From an uncultured Glaciecola sp. (lineage in GTDB: Bacteria > Pseudomonadota > Gammaproteobacteria > Enterobacterales > Alteromonadaceae), in NCBI RefSeq assembly GCF_937770335.1, contig NZ_CALJHY010000005.1, forward strand, positions 62,001 through 126,000: a stretch of 64,000 nucleotides of DNA, in the 5' to 3' direction. A program made the translations under genes and the position numbers. The first letter of the stretch is position 1, and the number at the start of each line of letters is the position of its first letter. Positions 51,982 through 61,680 of the stretch are shown here, piece after piece. The notes beneath the pieces were generated by a model. That model did not search any database. It was not told where the DNA came from and saw only the letters and a list, made by a program, of their open reading frames with translations.

Positions 51982-53681
51982 TGTCTGCAAAGATAACTGA
52001 AACCTTTGACTATATCATTGTGGGGGCAGGTTCAGCAGGGTGTGTGTTAGCTAACCGCTTGACCGAAGACCCCACTACTTCAGTATTACTATTGGAAACT
52101 GGCGGCTCAGACCGCAGTATATTTATTCAGATGCCGACCGCGTTGTCGATCCCGATGAATAGCAAAAAATATGCTTGGCAATTTCATTCTCAGCCAGAGC
52201 CGTTTTTGAATAACCGTGAAATGCATTGCCCGCGTGGCAAAGTTTTGGGTGGTTCTTCGTCAATTAACGGCATGGTGTATGTGCGTGGTCATGCCCGCGA
52301 TTTTGATGAATGGCAGACGCATGGCGCCCAAAACTGGGATTATCAGCATTGCTTGCCGTACTTTAAAAAAGCGGAAGACTGGGCTTTTGGTAACGATGAC
52401 TATCGTTCTGAAGGAGGCCCATTAGCTGTTAACAACGGCAACAACATGCAAAACCCTTTGTATCGAGCGTTTATCGACGCAGGGGTAGATGCGGGGTACT
52501 TAGCAACCGAAGATTACAATGGTTACCAGCAGGAAGGCTTCGGTGCTATGCATATGACCGTAAAAAAAGGGATTCGCTGGTCAACGGCTAACGCTTATTT
52601 ACGACCCGCTATGCAACGAGATAATTTGACCGTAAAGACCGGTATTCAGGTGACTAAAGTGTTACTTGAAGGTAAGCGAGCGGTAGGTGTTGAATTAGTT
52701 GAAGGCAACGCCAAAAGCCAAGTGTTAGTTAATAAAGAAGTTATATTGAGTGCTGGCCCTATCGGCTCGCCCCATATTTTACAACTATCTGGTATTGGTA
52801 ATACTAAAACCCTGTCGGCGGCCGGCATTGAAACCCAACATGAACTGCCCGGTGTGGGCGAAAACCTGCAGGATCACCTAGAGTTTTATTTTCAATATGA
52901 GTGCAAGCAACCAATAACACTTAACAGTCAGTTAGGGCCATTGAGTAAGCTTGCCATTGGCGTGCGTTGGATTTTGTTTAAGACAGGATTAGGGGCAACT
53001 AACCACTTTGAGTCCTGTGGTTTTATACGTTCGAAAGAAGGTGTTGAATGGCCAGATCTGCAATATCACTTTCTTCCAGCTGCTATGCGTTACGATGGTA
53101 AATCGGCGTTTGATGGTCATGGCTTCCAGTTGCATATTGGACATAATAAGCCAAAAAGCCGCGGCTCAGTAAAAATCCAAAATGCTGACCCACTTAACCC
53201 ACCGCGCATTCAGTTTAACTATTTGCAGCATGCAGACGATATAGAAGCATTTCGCGCCTGTGTTAGATTATCGCGTGAGATTATTGCGCAACCTGCCATG
53301 GACGCTTATCGGGGTAATGAAATCCAGCCCGGAGATGACATCGTAAGTGATGCGCAAATAGATGCATTCGTGCGCGAAACAGTCGAAAGCGCTTATCACC
53401 CTTGCGGCACTTGTCGTATGGGCGCAGCGGACGACGAAATGGCTGTCATTGATCCGCAAATGCAAGTACGTGGTCTACAGGGGCTCCGGGTTGTTGATTC
53501 ATCTGTCTTCCCCACCGTGCCAAACGGTAACCTCAATGGGCCGACTATGATGGTTGCAGAGCGAGCTGCTGATATCATAAAGCAACAGGTATTACCTGCA
53601 ACTGATGTTGAGGTTTATAAAGACCCAGAATGGCAGCAACGTCAGCGCAGTAATCAGGCAAAGCGAGATGTGACATGTTAA
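51981..53681 (+). CDS. betA: Choline dehydrogenase (GMC oxidoreductase)
   Basis: [70 protein letters not shown]; overlaps betB. Confidence 0.97.
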   Translation: MSAKITETFDYIIVGAGSAGCVLANRLTEDPTTSVLLLETGGSDRSIFIQMPTALSIPMNSKKYAWQFHSQPEPFLNNREMHCPRGKVLGGSSSINGMVYVRGHARDFDEWQTHGAQNWDYQHCLPYFKKAEDWAFGNDDYRSEGGPLAVNNGNNMQNPLYRAFIDAGVDAGYLATEDYNGYQQEGFGAMHMTVKKGIRWSTANAYLRPAMQRDNLTVKTGIQVTKVLLEGKRAVGVELVEGNAKSQVLVNKEVILSAGPIGSPHILQLSGIGNTKTLSAAGIETQHELPGVGENLQDHLEFYFQYECKQPITLNSQLGPLSKLAIGVRWILFKTGLGATNHFESCGFIRSKEGVEWPDLQYHFLPAAMRYDGKSAFDGHGFQLHIGHNKPKSRGSVKIQNADPLNPPRIQFNYLQHADDIEAFRACVRLSREIIAQPAMDAYRGNEIQPGDDIVSDAQIDAFVRETVESAYHPCGTCRMGAADDEMAVIDPQMQVRGLQGLRVVDSSVFPTVPNGNLNGPTMMVAERAADIIKQQVLPATDVEVYKDPEWQQRQRSNQAKRDVTC

Positions 53682-54874
53682 CGCTGGTAAGTATTGGTAT
53701 GCTGTTTTTTATGACTATGGTGGTTTTCATTTTAGCCCGCTGGGGTAATCTTAGGCTTAATGGCCGCTACCCCGTTTCAACCGTCACATTTATTGCCATA
53801 TTGTTTACTTCTGGTCTAGATGTGGGACTGATTATGTTCCCGCTAACAGAGTTCCCAGTATATGCCGATATCCAAGAAAACAGCGAATACGCCTTTACCA
53901 ATCCCCTAGCGATTGAATTTGGTTTTTGGGGTTTCCTTGTCTGGGCGATCTATTTTGTCACCTGTTTTTACTTCTGCGCCATTGAGCCTAAAGTTAAATT
54001 TTTTGAAATCCCTTTGGTTAAGTGGTGCAATAACATCGTCATTATTGGCACCTGTGCTTTTACAGCCCACTTGCTGTTTGCTAACTTAAGTTGGTATTTA
54101 CCTGAGATTGCGGTTGGTGACGGCTTTCCTTGGTACTATGCACTGATTGTCGGTGCCACGATTTTGTTTTCAGTCTATTCCAGTACCGATATTAAGTTTG
54201 TTAAAATTTTAAGCTTGTCTTCCGGAGGCCTGTTTTTTGCCCTAATTATTGGGCTTGGCAGCGTTGCGTTTATATCTGACGAAGTATCAGCGTCCGATTA
54301 TATAAATACACTTCCACTACTAACCAGCTACTTCGAACATTTAGAACAGTTTGTTTTACCTATCAATGACTACCATGCCTTTTATTTATTCTGGTGGTTT
54401 GCTTGGAGCATTATGATTGGCCAGTTTACCGCACGTTTTGTCGGTAACATGAGCACGGTTAAACTGTTTTTGTCCATGCTTATCTGGCCATCCCTTTCCA
54501 TTGGACTATGGTTCAGTGTACTTTATCTATTCCATTTAAAAGGACTGGAAACGTCTGGGTTTATCAATTTGGCCATGGTTTTTGTGGGCATTGTTTTTGT
54601 GATCAATTCCCTCGACTCGCTAATCCGCCTCTACTCAGACAACCTAGACTTAACAGTGGCGCGGTTTGGTAAGCGTAAATACATAACCTTGCATGCCTTT
54701 TTAATGATGATGCTCACGGTACTATTTAGCCTGCAGTTTATCCGAATACAATGGGTTGGCGCTCTAGTTATCGGTATTAGCTTATGCTGCTTTATATACA
54801 TTTTACTAGGCAAACAACGACACCCTTTGCCCAAAAAAGAGTTGCTAATCTCGTTGCCAAATAGCAGGAAGTAA
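53675..54874 (+). CDS. Divergent short BCCT-like transporter (putative choline/betaine carrier)
   Basis: About 10 TM segments; [22 protein letters not shown] resembles the BCCT TM8 signature; [20 protein letters not shown] resembles the BCCT TM3 region; overlaps betA by 7 nt. Confidence 0.65.
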   Translation: MLTLVSIGMLFFMTMVVFILARWGNLRLNGRYPVSTVTFIAILFTSGLDVGLIMFPLTEFPVYADIQENSEYAFTNPLAIEFGFWGFLVWAIYFVTCFYFCAIEPKVKFFEIPLVKWCNNIVIIGTCAFTAHLLFANLSWYLPEIAVGDGFPWYYALIVGATILFSVYSSTDIKFVKILSLSSGGLFFALIIGLGSVAFISDEVSASDYINTLPLLTSYFEHLEQFVLPINDYHAFYLFWWFAWSIMIGQFTARFVGNMSTVKLFLSMLIWPSLSIGLWFSVLYLFHLKGLETSGFINLAMVFVGIVFVINSLDSLIRLYSDNLDLTVARFGKRKYITLHAFLMMMLTVLFSLQFIRIQWVGALVIGISLCCFIYILLGKQRHPLPKKELLISLPNSRK

Positions 54875-54975
54875 CTTCATACAGGCATATAAGGTTAAGT
54901 ATTCTTACCCTTCAGTACGCTAACTTTATATGCCAAAGCTTGCTAGAATACTGTTTTTCATTCAGTTATTTTTCT

Positions 54976-56889
54976 ATGATTGTTTATATCGCTGAGAAAC
55001 CAAGTTTAGGTCGTGCAATCGCTACCGGATTTGATGGCAGCCAACAGAAGCGCGATGGCTATATCGAGCTAGATAATGGCGATTGCGTAACATGGTGTAT
55101 CGGCCATCTATTAGAGCAGGCCGAACCAGATAAATACGATGCAGCCTATGCCAAGTGGTCGCTGCAACACCTACCGATTGTGCCTAAAAAATGGCAACTC
55201 GTACCTAAAAAAAATACGCAAAAACAACTCACCGTGGTAAAGCGTTTGCTAAAAACAGCGACGCATATCGTGAATGCAGGTGATCCTGATCGCGAAGGTC
55301 AGTTACTCGTCGACGAAGTCATCACCTATTGCGGGGTAAAGGCTTCGATTATTGAAAACGCTGGACGTTTATTGATCAATGACTTAAACACTAGTGCAGT
55401 TAAAAAAGCCTTACAAAATATGCGCGCTAACCGGGAATTTTTAGGCTTATCTATTTCAGCCTTAGCGCGTTCTCGGGCTGATTGGTTGTATGGGTTAAAT
55501 TTAACCCGTGCTTACACTTTGCTTGGGCAACGCGGCGGCTATAGTGGCGTACTTTCCGTTGGACGGGTACAAACGCCAATTTTAGGTTTAGTTGTAAGGC
55601 GTGATCAAGATATTGCCCATTTTGTGTCTAAGCCTTTTTTTGAAGTTATCGCAACTTTAGAGACGTTGAACAACCTTATATTCACGGCAAAATGGCAGCC
55701 AAGCAAAGCTTGTGAGCCCTATCAAGACGAAGAGGGTCGAGTGCTGTCGCGCAAATTAGCGCAAACGGTGGTGAATAAAACCCAAGGTCAGAGTGCCTCT
55801 GTCACCGATTACAAAGTACAAAGTAAACAAAGCCCACCACCATTGCCTTATAGCTTATCAATATTGCAAATTGATGCGTCTAAGCGTTTTAACGTATCGC
55901 CTAAGATGGTGTTAGATATATGTCAGTCGTTATATGAAAAACACCAACTAATTACTTATCCCCGATCCGACTCGCGTTATTTACCTCAAGAACAGTTTGC
56001 TCAAGCATCCAAAATATTAAGCGTTATTAAGTCAAATGTGCCAACTTTAGCAGCTGCCGCAGATAATGCGAATCCTAAGTTAAAATCTAAAGCGTGGGAT
56101 GACAGCAAAGTCGATGCCCACCATGCCATTATTCCAACTAACCGCGCTAAGGCATTGGCAAGCTTGACGGCAGATGAAGCAAAAATTTATCAACTCATTG
56201 TTACTCAGTATTTAATGCAGTTTTATGGACCACATAAATATCAAGAACAAGTGGCAAAGGTTGATATTGGCGGTGGCGAATTTATTGCCAAAGGTAAAAC
56301 AACTCAAGACCAGGGATGGTTGGCACTGACTAGAAATGAAAAGACTAAAACAAATAACACCACAGCCGAAAATGCATTACCAACGCTAAGTAAAGGTGAG
56401 TCTTTATCATGCATCGACTCACAACTACTAGAAAAACAAACATCGCCGCCTAAGCACTTTACTGAAGCCACTTTGCTTGCCGCCATGACCGGTATTTCTC
56501 GCTATGTGCAAGACACCAAAATCAAAAAAATATTAAAAGAAACTGACGGGCTTGGCACAGAGGCCACGCGCGCATCAATTATTGATTTATTGTTTAAACG
56601 CCAGTTTATGCAAAAAGTAGGGAAAGAAGTTCATGCAACCCCAACTGGCAAAGCACTTATTAACGCGTTACCAAGTGAAACTACTCATCCCGACATGACT
56701 GCTATCTGGGAAGCAAACCTAGATAAAATCGCCCACCGGCAGTTACGTTACGACGCATTTATGCAACCTTTAACGGATTCTATCAGGCATTTGATTAGTA
56801 ACAGTCAACAGTTAGATACGACTCAGTTTGCAGGTTTGAAGAGTACAAAACCAGTACGCAAGAAACGTTTTTTTAAGAAAAAATCTTAA
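54976..56889 (+). CDS. topB: DNA topoisomerase III (type IA)
   Basis: MIVYIAEKPSLGRAIA; NAGDPDREGQLLVDEV; LITYPRSDSRYLP (catalytic Tyr); DAHHAIIPT; GTEATRASIID. Confidence 0.96.
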   Translation: MIVYIAEKPSLGRAIATGFDGSQQKRDGYIELDNGDCVTWCIGHLLEQAEPDKYDAAYAKWSLQHLPIVPKKWQLVPKKNTQKQLTVVKRLLKTATHIVNAGDPDREGQLLVDEVITYCGVKASIIENAGRLLINDLNTSAVKKALQNMRANREFLGLSISALARSRADWLYGLNLTRAYTLLGQRGGYSGVLSVGRVQTPILGLVVRRDQDIAHFVSKPFFEVIATLETLNNLIFTAKWQPSKACEPYQDEEGRVLSRKLAQTVVNKTQGQSASVTDYKVQSKQSPPPLPYSLSILQIDASKRFNVSPKMVLDICQSLYEKHQLITYPRSDSRYLPQEQFAQASKILSVIKSNVPTLAAAADNANPKLKSKAWDDSKVDAHHAIIPTNRAKALASLTADEAKIYQLIVTQYLMQFYGPHKYQEQVAKVDIGGGEFIAKGKTTQDQGWLALTRNEKTKTNNTTAENALPTLSKGESLSCIDSQLLEKQTSPPKHFTEATLLAAMTGISRYVQDTKIKKILKETDGLGTEATRASIIDLLFKRQFMQKVGKEVHATPTGKALINALPSETTHPDMTAIWEANLDKIAHRQLRYDAFMQPLTDSIRHLISNSQQLDTTQFAGLKSTKPVRKKRFFKKKS

Positions 56890-56959
56890 AAATCAGAATA
56901 TAAAAAACACGCACTCTATAGTAAAAATGCGTGCTTTCATGACTATATAATGTAGCGGA

Positions 56960-57388
56960 TTAAATTACCGAAAGTACCACTTCAATGTTTCCACGAGTGG
57001 CGTTTGAGTATGGGCATACTTGGTGCGCTTTATCTACCATTACCTGTGCTTGTGCTTTGTCCATATCACCTAGTGACACTGCTAGCTTAACCGAAATAGC
57101 AAAACCACCTTCTATAGCACCAATAGACACTTCTGAATTAATGTGTGTATCGCTTGGTAAACTGATTTTATCTTGGCCAGCAACAAATTTTAGTGCGCCA
57201 ATAAAGCAAGCTGCATAGCCCGCGGCAAATAATTGTTCAGGATTAGTTCCTTCGCCGTCGTCACCACCCAAACCTTTAGGCGTAGATAATGTAACGTCTA
57301 AACGGCCATCGTCAGATTTTGCTGAACCTTCACGACCGCCAGTTGCTGTTGCTTTTGCTGTGTATGCTACGTTTTGTAATATATTCAT
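56960..57388 (-). CDS. ohr: Organic hydroperoxide resistance protein (OsmC/Ohr family)
   Basis: AYTAKATATGGREGSAKSDDGRLDVTLSTPKGLGG; NPEQLFAAGYAACFIGAL; VDKAHQVCPYSNATRGNIEV. Confidence 0.95.
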   Translation of the reverse strand: MNILQNVAYTAKATATGGREGSAKSDDGRLDVTLSTPKGLGGDDGEGTNPEQLFAAGYAACFIGALKFVAGQDKISLPSDTHINSEVSIGAIEGGFAISVKLAVSLGDMDKAQAQVMVDKAHQVCPYSNATRGNIEVVLSVI

Positions 57389-57421
57389 AAAAACTCCAAA
57401 GGATTTAAAAGTAATGCTAAT

Positions 57422-57485
57422 TTAGTTTGTGTGCAAAGTATCGCATTTTAAAATACTGATTGCAAATACTTTGCATGCAAATTAA
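57422..57485. promoter_or_regulatory. Paired inverted OhrR-type operators between divergent ohr and ohrR
   Basis: TTAGTTTGTGTGCAAAGTATC (57422-57442) matches the reverse complement of 57465-57485 at 17/21 positions; the second site contains the perfect palindrome TTTGCATGCAAA. Confidence 0.65.
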
Positions 57486-57508
57486 TATAGACATCTAAGG
57501 AGCAACTT

Positions 57509-57943
57509 ATGCCATTTGATCAATTAAAACTCAAAAACCAGCTGTGTCACCGATTGTATATGGCATCAAACAGTATTGTTCGAGCTTATCGAGAGCCCCT
57601 AAATGAGCTAGATATAACCTACCCACAATATGTTGTTATGATGGCATTGTGGGAAGAAGACGAAGTGACTATTGCAGAACTTGTGAGAAAAACCGCAATA
57701 GATGGCGGTGCGATGACGCAAATTTTAAAGAAGATGACTGATAAATGGTTGCTTGAAATAATTAAAGACGACCAAGACAAACGCCAACGTTTTGTAAAGC
57801 TTACGCCAAAAGGGCAGTCACTAAAGTTAAAAGCCGTCGACATTCCAACTAAAATAGGTTGCAAGTTTACTAGTCTCGATAGTGAGCAAACACAGCAGCT
57901 AATCCAGTTACTCGATTTAGTAGTGATAGATTTATCCGAGTAA
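57509..57943 (+). CDS. ohrR: MarR-family peroxide-sensing regulator OhrR
   Basis: LKLKNQLCHRLYMASNSIVRAYREPLNELDITYPQYVVMMALWEEDEVTIAELVRKTAIDGGAMTQILKKM (N-terminal Cys of OhrR); divergent from ohr. Confidence 0.93.
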   Translation: MPFDQLKLKNQLCHRLYMASNSIVRAYREPLNELDITYPQYVVMMALWEEDEVTIAELVRKTAIDGGAMTQILKKMTDKWLLEIIKDDQDKRQRFVKLTPKGQSLKLKAVDIPTKIGCKFTSLDSEQTQQLIQLLDLVVIDLSE

Positions 57944-57953
57944 TCTTTGTGAT

Positions 57954-58886
57954 TTAGCGTTTTTTACTGGGCCTCACATTTTGTGCTTGCCGATCGATCT
58001 TAATGAAATACTCTTTTAAATAATCGAGGACCAACCTTAGTTTTTTTGAGGCCGCGCTGCCCGGAGGAAATACACCGTAAATGTCGATGTCTTTTAGCTG
58101 ATAGTCATCTAACACTGACTCCAAGGTCCCTGCTTGAATCTTTGGCCACGCGTCATAAACTGGTATCCGGCCTATTCCATGACCGCCTTCAAGAAAAGCA
58201 GTACGCGCAGCGGCATTATTGGTGCTGATACCGCCTTTAACTGCAACAGAGTATGAATTAGCCCCCTTCGTCAATTCGACCGCTCCCGAGGTCATTTTAT
58301 ATACTACCCAATCGTGTTGTTCTAAATCGGTGGCATCAGTTGGGCGACCTCGTTTCTTAAAATAATCAGGAGCTCCACATAAGCAGGTCGCTAATGTAGA
58401 AAGCTTAGTCGCTTGTAAGCCTGAATCAGGCAGAGGCGCACCTCGAATCGCGAGATCGATACCTTCTTGCATGATATTGACTACCTCATCGCTCAACATT
58501 ACATCTAAGTCAATTTTGGGATATAAGTTACGAAAGCCATTCAATGCAGGAACCACCATTTGCAGCCCGACGTTGACCGGGCAGGTAATTTTTAATAAGC
58601 CTTCAGGTTCGTTTTTAAGGTTCTCTATCTGTTGGTTCGCAGTAATGGCTCGTTCAGCAATGATTCGGCAGGACTGATAATAGTCGGATCCCGCTTCGGT
58701 TAATGAAATTGACCGTGTCGTGCGGTTAAGGAGTTTCACCCCAAGCTCGGATTCCAGCTTTTTGATGTGATAACTGACCACCGCTCGAGATAAGCCGATA
58801 TGTTTCGCTGCAGCGGTTAGATTGCCTTGTTCAACGACCTGCGCAAAGACCACCATGCTTTTGAGTTGTTCAAAATATAAATTCAT
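57954..58886 (-). CDS. LysR family transcriptional regulator
   Basis: FAQVVEQGNLTAAAKHIGLSRAVVSYHIKKLESELGVKLLNRTTRSISLTEAG. Confidence 0.94.
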   Translation of the reverse strand: MNLYFEQLKSMVVFAQVVEQGNLTAAAKHIGLSRAVVSYHIKKLESELGVKLLNRTTRSISLTEAGSDYYQSCRIIAERAITANQQIENLKNEPEGLLKITCPVNVGLQMVVPALNGFRNLYPKIDLDVMLSDEVVNIMQEGIDLAIRGAPLPDSGLQATKLSTLATCLCGAPDYFKKRGRPTDATDLEQHDWVVYKMTSGAVELTKGANSYSVAVKGGISTNNAAARTAFLEGGHGIGRIPVYDAWPKIQAGTLESVLDDYQLKDIDIYGVFPPGSAASKKLRLVLDYLKEYFIKIDRQAQNVRPSKKR

Positions 58887-58993
58887 ACGCTATTATACCT
58901 TGATTGTATTAATTTTTGGAACAATGTTATCTATTTTATTGGTATTGTTAGAAATGATATTAAGATCTACACTGTAATCAGATTAAAGCAGAT

Positions 58994-59704
58994 GTGAGAA
59001 AAATAATGAATACACAACAAACAACTAAGCACATATTAATGGTATTGACGTCGCATGCCGAGCTAGGCAACACTGGCGAAAAAACAGGTTTCTGGATAGA
59101 GGAATTCGCAGCACCTTATTATGCCTTTATCGATGCAGGTCTAAAGGTGAGTATAGTTTCTCCAGCAGGGGGCCAACCACCTATAGATCCGAAGAGTGAA
59201 TCAGAAGATTTTCAAACGCCATCAACTAAACGCTATGACGCCGATAGCGAAGTGCAAACATTAGTGGCTAATACAACGAAGTTAGCTGATGTTAACGCGT
59301 CTGACTATGATGCTGTTTTCTACCCTGGTGGTCACGGACCATTATGGGACCTTACTAATAATGTAATTTCAATTGCGTTAATTGAGAACTTTTTAGCTGC
59401 CAACAAACCAATTGGAGCAGTGTGCCATGCCACAGCGGCATTTTTGAATGTCAAAGATGCTTCTGGCGAATATGTTGTTAAAGACAAAGCGGTAACCGGT
59501 TTCACGAATAGTGAAGAAGATGCAGTGCAACTGACCGACGTCGTGCCTTTCTTACTAGAAGATGAATTAATTAAGCGCGGTGGTAAGTATCAAAAAGCGG
59601 CGGATTGGAATGTGTTTGCGGTTCAGGATGGCTTGGTAATAACAGGTCAAAACCCTCAAAGCTCAGAATTAGCTGCAGAAAAATTACTAGCAGCACTAGC
59701 TTAG
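58994..59704 (+). CDS. Type 1 glutamine amidotransferase-like / DJ-1/PfpI family protein
   Basis: GFWIEEFAAPYYAFIDAGLKVSIVSPAGGQPPIDPKS; FYPGGHGPLWDL; IGAVCHATAAFLNV (Cys nucleophile). Confidence 0.92.
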   Translation: MRKIMNTQQTTKHILMVLTSHAELGNTGEKTGFWIEEFAAPYYAFIDAGLKVSIVSPAGGQPPIDPKSESEDFQTPSTKRYDADSEVQTLVANTTKLADVNASDYDAVFYPGGHGPLWDLTNNVISIALIENFLAANKPIGAVCHATAAFLNVKDASGEYVVKDKAVTGFTNSEEDAVQLTDVVPFLLEDELIKRGGKYQKAADWNVFAVQDGLVITGQNPQSSELAAEKLLAALA

Positions 59705-59749
59705 GTTACAATCGCTGAACTCTCTAAATAATAATAAGGAAAAATATTA

Positions 59750-60907
59750 ATGTTAAATTTTAGTTTTCAAAACACCACTAAAATCCAATTTGGTGAAGGT
59801 CAAATAGCGTCATTAAGCAAGCTGATCCCAAGCGATGCAAAAATACTGGTGACTTACGGCGGCGGCTCAATCAAAAGCAACGGCGTTTATGATCAAGTTA
59901 CAGCTGCATTAGAAAATCATACTTGGTTTGAATTTTCTGGCATCGAGCCAAACCCAAGTTACGATACGTTAATGAAGGCCCAAGATATAATTAAAGAGAA
60001 AGACATCGACTTTATTCTAGCCGTCGGCGGTGGATCGGTTGTTGATGGTTCTAAATTTATTGCAGCTGCGGCGTTGTTCGAAGGCCAAGATCCTTGGGAT
60101 ATCATAGCTAAGCAAGCACGCATTAAAAAAGCTTTACCACTCGCTTGCGTACTCACCCTACCAGCAACCGGTTCTGAATCGAATACGGGTGCAGTCGTAA
60201 CTCGTAATGGTAATAAGCTTCCATTCCAAAGCCCGCTCGTTCGTCCCATTTTTGCTATACTTGATCCAGCGGTAACGCTGTCACTGTCCGACCGCCAAAT
60301 CGGCAACGGTGCTGTAGATGCGTTTGTTCACACCATGGAGCAATACCTGACTTACAGCGTTAACGCGAAGGTGCAAGACCGTTTCGCTGAAGGGCTACTA
60401 CTTACCCTAATCGAGGAAGGACCGAAAGCACTGGCTCCTGAAACGTCAAAAGACTTAGAGGTTCGTGGCAATATTATGTGGGCAGCTACGATGGCGCTTA
60501 ATGGCTTAATTGGAGCCGGTGTGCCACAAGACTGGACCACTCACATGATTGGTCATGAGCTAACAGGTACTCACGGCATAGACCACGCACGTACTTTATC
60601 TATAGTATTACCTGCTGTAATGAAAGTGTGTAAAGAAGCAAAGCGTGAAAAGTTATTGCAGTATGCCGAGCGTGTCTGGAATGTGACAGAGGGCGATGAA
60701 GATTCACGTATTAATCGTGCAATTGAATTAACTGAGCAATTTTTCGAGAAAATGCAAGTTCCAACACGTTTATCGCATGTTGATTTAGGTGAAGCAGATA
60801 TTGATTTATTGATGGAAAAGTTGGTTCAACACGGTATGACCAAATTAGGTGAGCATAGTGCTGTTACACCTGAAGTGAGCCGTCAAATACTAGTCACTGC
60901 GCTTTAA
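59750..60907 (+). CDS. Iron-containing alcohol dehydrogenase (YqhD-like)
   Basis: FSFQNTTKIQFGEGQI; VTYGGGSIKSNGVYDQV; ILAVGGGSVVDGSKFIA; PATGSESNTGAVVT; DWTTHMIGHELTGTHGIDHARTLSIVLP. Confidence 0.93.
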   Translation: MLNFSFQNTTKIQFGEGQIASLSKLIPSDAKILVTYGGGSIKSNGVYDQVTAALENHTWFEFSGIEPNPSYDTLMKAQDIIKEKDIDFILAVGGGSVVDGSKFIAAAALFEGQDPWDIIAKQARIKKALPLACVLTLPATGSESNTGAVVTRNGNKLPFQSPLVRPIFAILDPAVTLSLSDRQIGNGAVDAFVHTMEQYLTYSVNAKVQDRFAEGLLLTLIEEGPKALAPETSKDLEVRGNIMWAATMALNGLIGAGVPQDWTTHMIGHELTGTHGIDHARTLSIVLPAVMKVCKEAKREKLLQYAERVWNVTEGDEDSRINRAIELTEQFFEKMQVPTRLSHVDLGEADIDLLMEKLVQHGMTKLGEHSAVTPEVSRQILVTAL

Positions 60908-60963
60908 TTAATTTTATAGCTTGGGCAAGAATCGAAAGAAGTCGATTTACGTCCTGTTTAAGG

Positions 60964-61012
60964 TTTCAGATATCAAGAAAAAATGTAGATGCAGCATACT
61001 TGATATCTGAAA
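60964..61012. repeat. 14-bp perfect inverted repeat TTTCAGATATCAAG-N21-CTTGATATCTGAAA
   Basis: Read directly downstream of the yqhD-like gene. Confidence 0.85.
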
Positions 61013-61020
61013 TTATAAAA

Positions 61021-61041
61021 CGCTCACTGCCCTAGTGAGCG
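61021..61041. terminator. Second hairpin CGCTCACT-GCCCT-AGTGAGCG
   Basis: 8-bp perfect stem, 8 nt downstream of the previous inverted repeat; followed by a weak T tract (gatattta). Confidence 0.5.
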
Positions 61042-61064
61042 ATATTTAGAACATTGCATCACTT

Positions 61065-61262
61065 TTAGATTATTCCCATTGTCGCTCTTCTGTAACGGCT
61101 TACTTCCTGAGCTTTTGCGCCATACTTGACTATATATTCGTTCCCCATGGGTGTTAAAGCATCAAGTTGTTCTTTATGCAGAGCGGCACCCAATTTGTCC
61201 CTCACCTTTCGCCAGCTGTTTTCGTTGAATTCGGATGTTACATTTAACCAAAGGTATACTTG
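61065..61262 (-). pseudogene. Possible gene-fragment remnant (QVYLWLNVTSEFNENSWRKVRDKLGAALHKEQLDALTPMGNEYIVKYGAKAQEVSRYRRATMGII*)
   Basis: About 65-codon open frame with protein-like composition, no plausible start codon near its 5' end, and bounded upstream by TAA. Confidence 0.3.
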
Positions 61263-61476
61263 TTAATTGTGCGATTCATGCAGGCATAGAGATTATTTTA
61301 ACGTAGTAAGGAGTATCTACTTTACCCCGTTTTCTGACGCACATAACCGGTATTAAATTTGTCTAATTCACGTTGACTAAATTGACTATTGGATTAGGCA
61401 GCGGAAAATAAAATGTGAATTTAAGGGTTACTAGACATGAATTTTACGGTTTGGGATAAGAATTAAAAAAGAAAAG

Positions 61477-61553
61477 TGGTGCACCCGGCGCGATTCGAAC
61501 GCGCGACCCTCGGCTTCGGAGGCCGATACTCTATCCAGCTGAGCTACGGGTGC
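61477..61553 (-). tRNA. tRNA-Arg (anticodon CCG), CCA encoded
   Basis: Reverse complement GCACCCGTAGCTCAGCTGGATAGAGTATCGGCCTCCGAAGCCGAGGGTCGCGCGTTCGAATCGCGCCGGGTGCACCA folds as a cloverleaf; loop CTCCGAA gives CCG. Confidence 0.96.
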
Positions 61554-61680
61554 TTTATAAGACGACAAACAACACGTTAGTTGATTGCAGGGCGAGAGTC
61601 TAAAGATTTAAACTAGATTTTCCAGTCTTATTTTGTGTCTTTTGCTTTTGTACTCATAATCTCATCCAATAAAGCCATCA

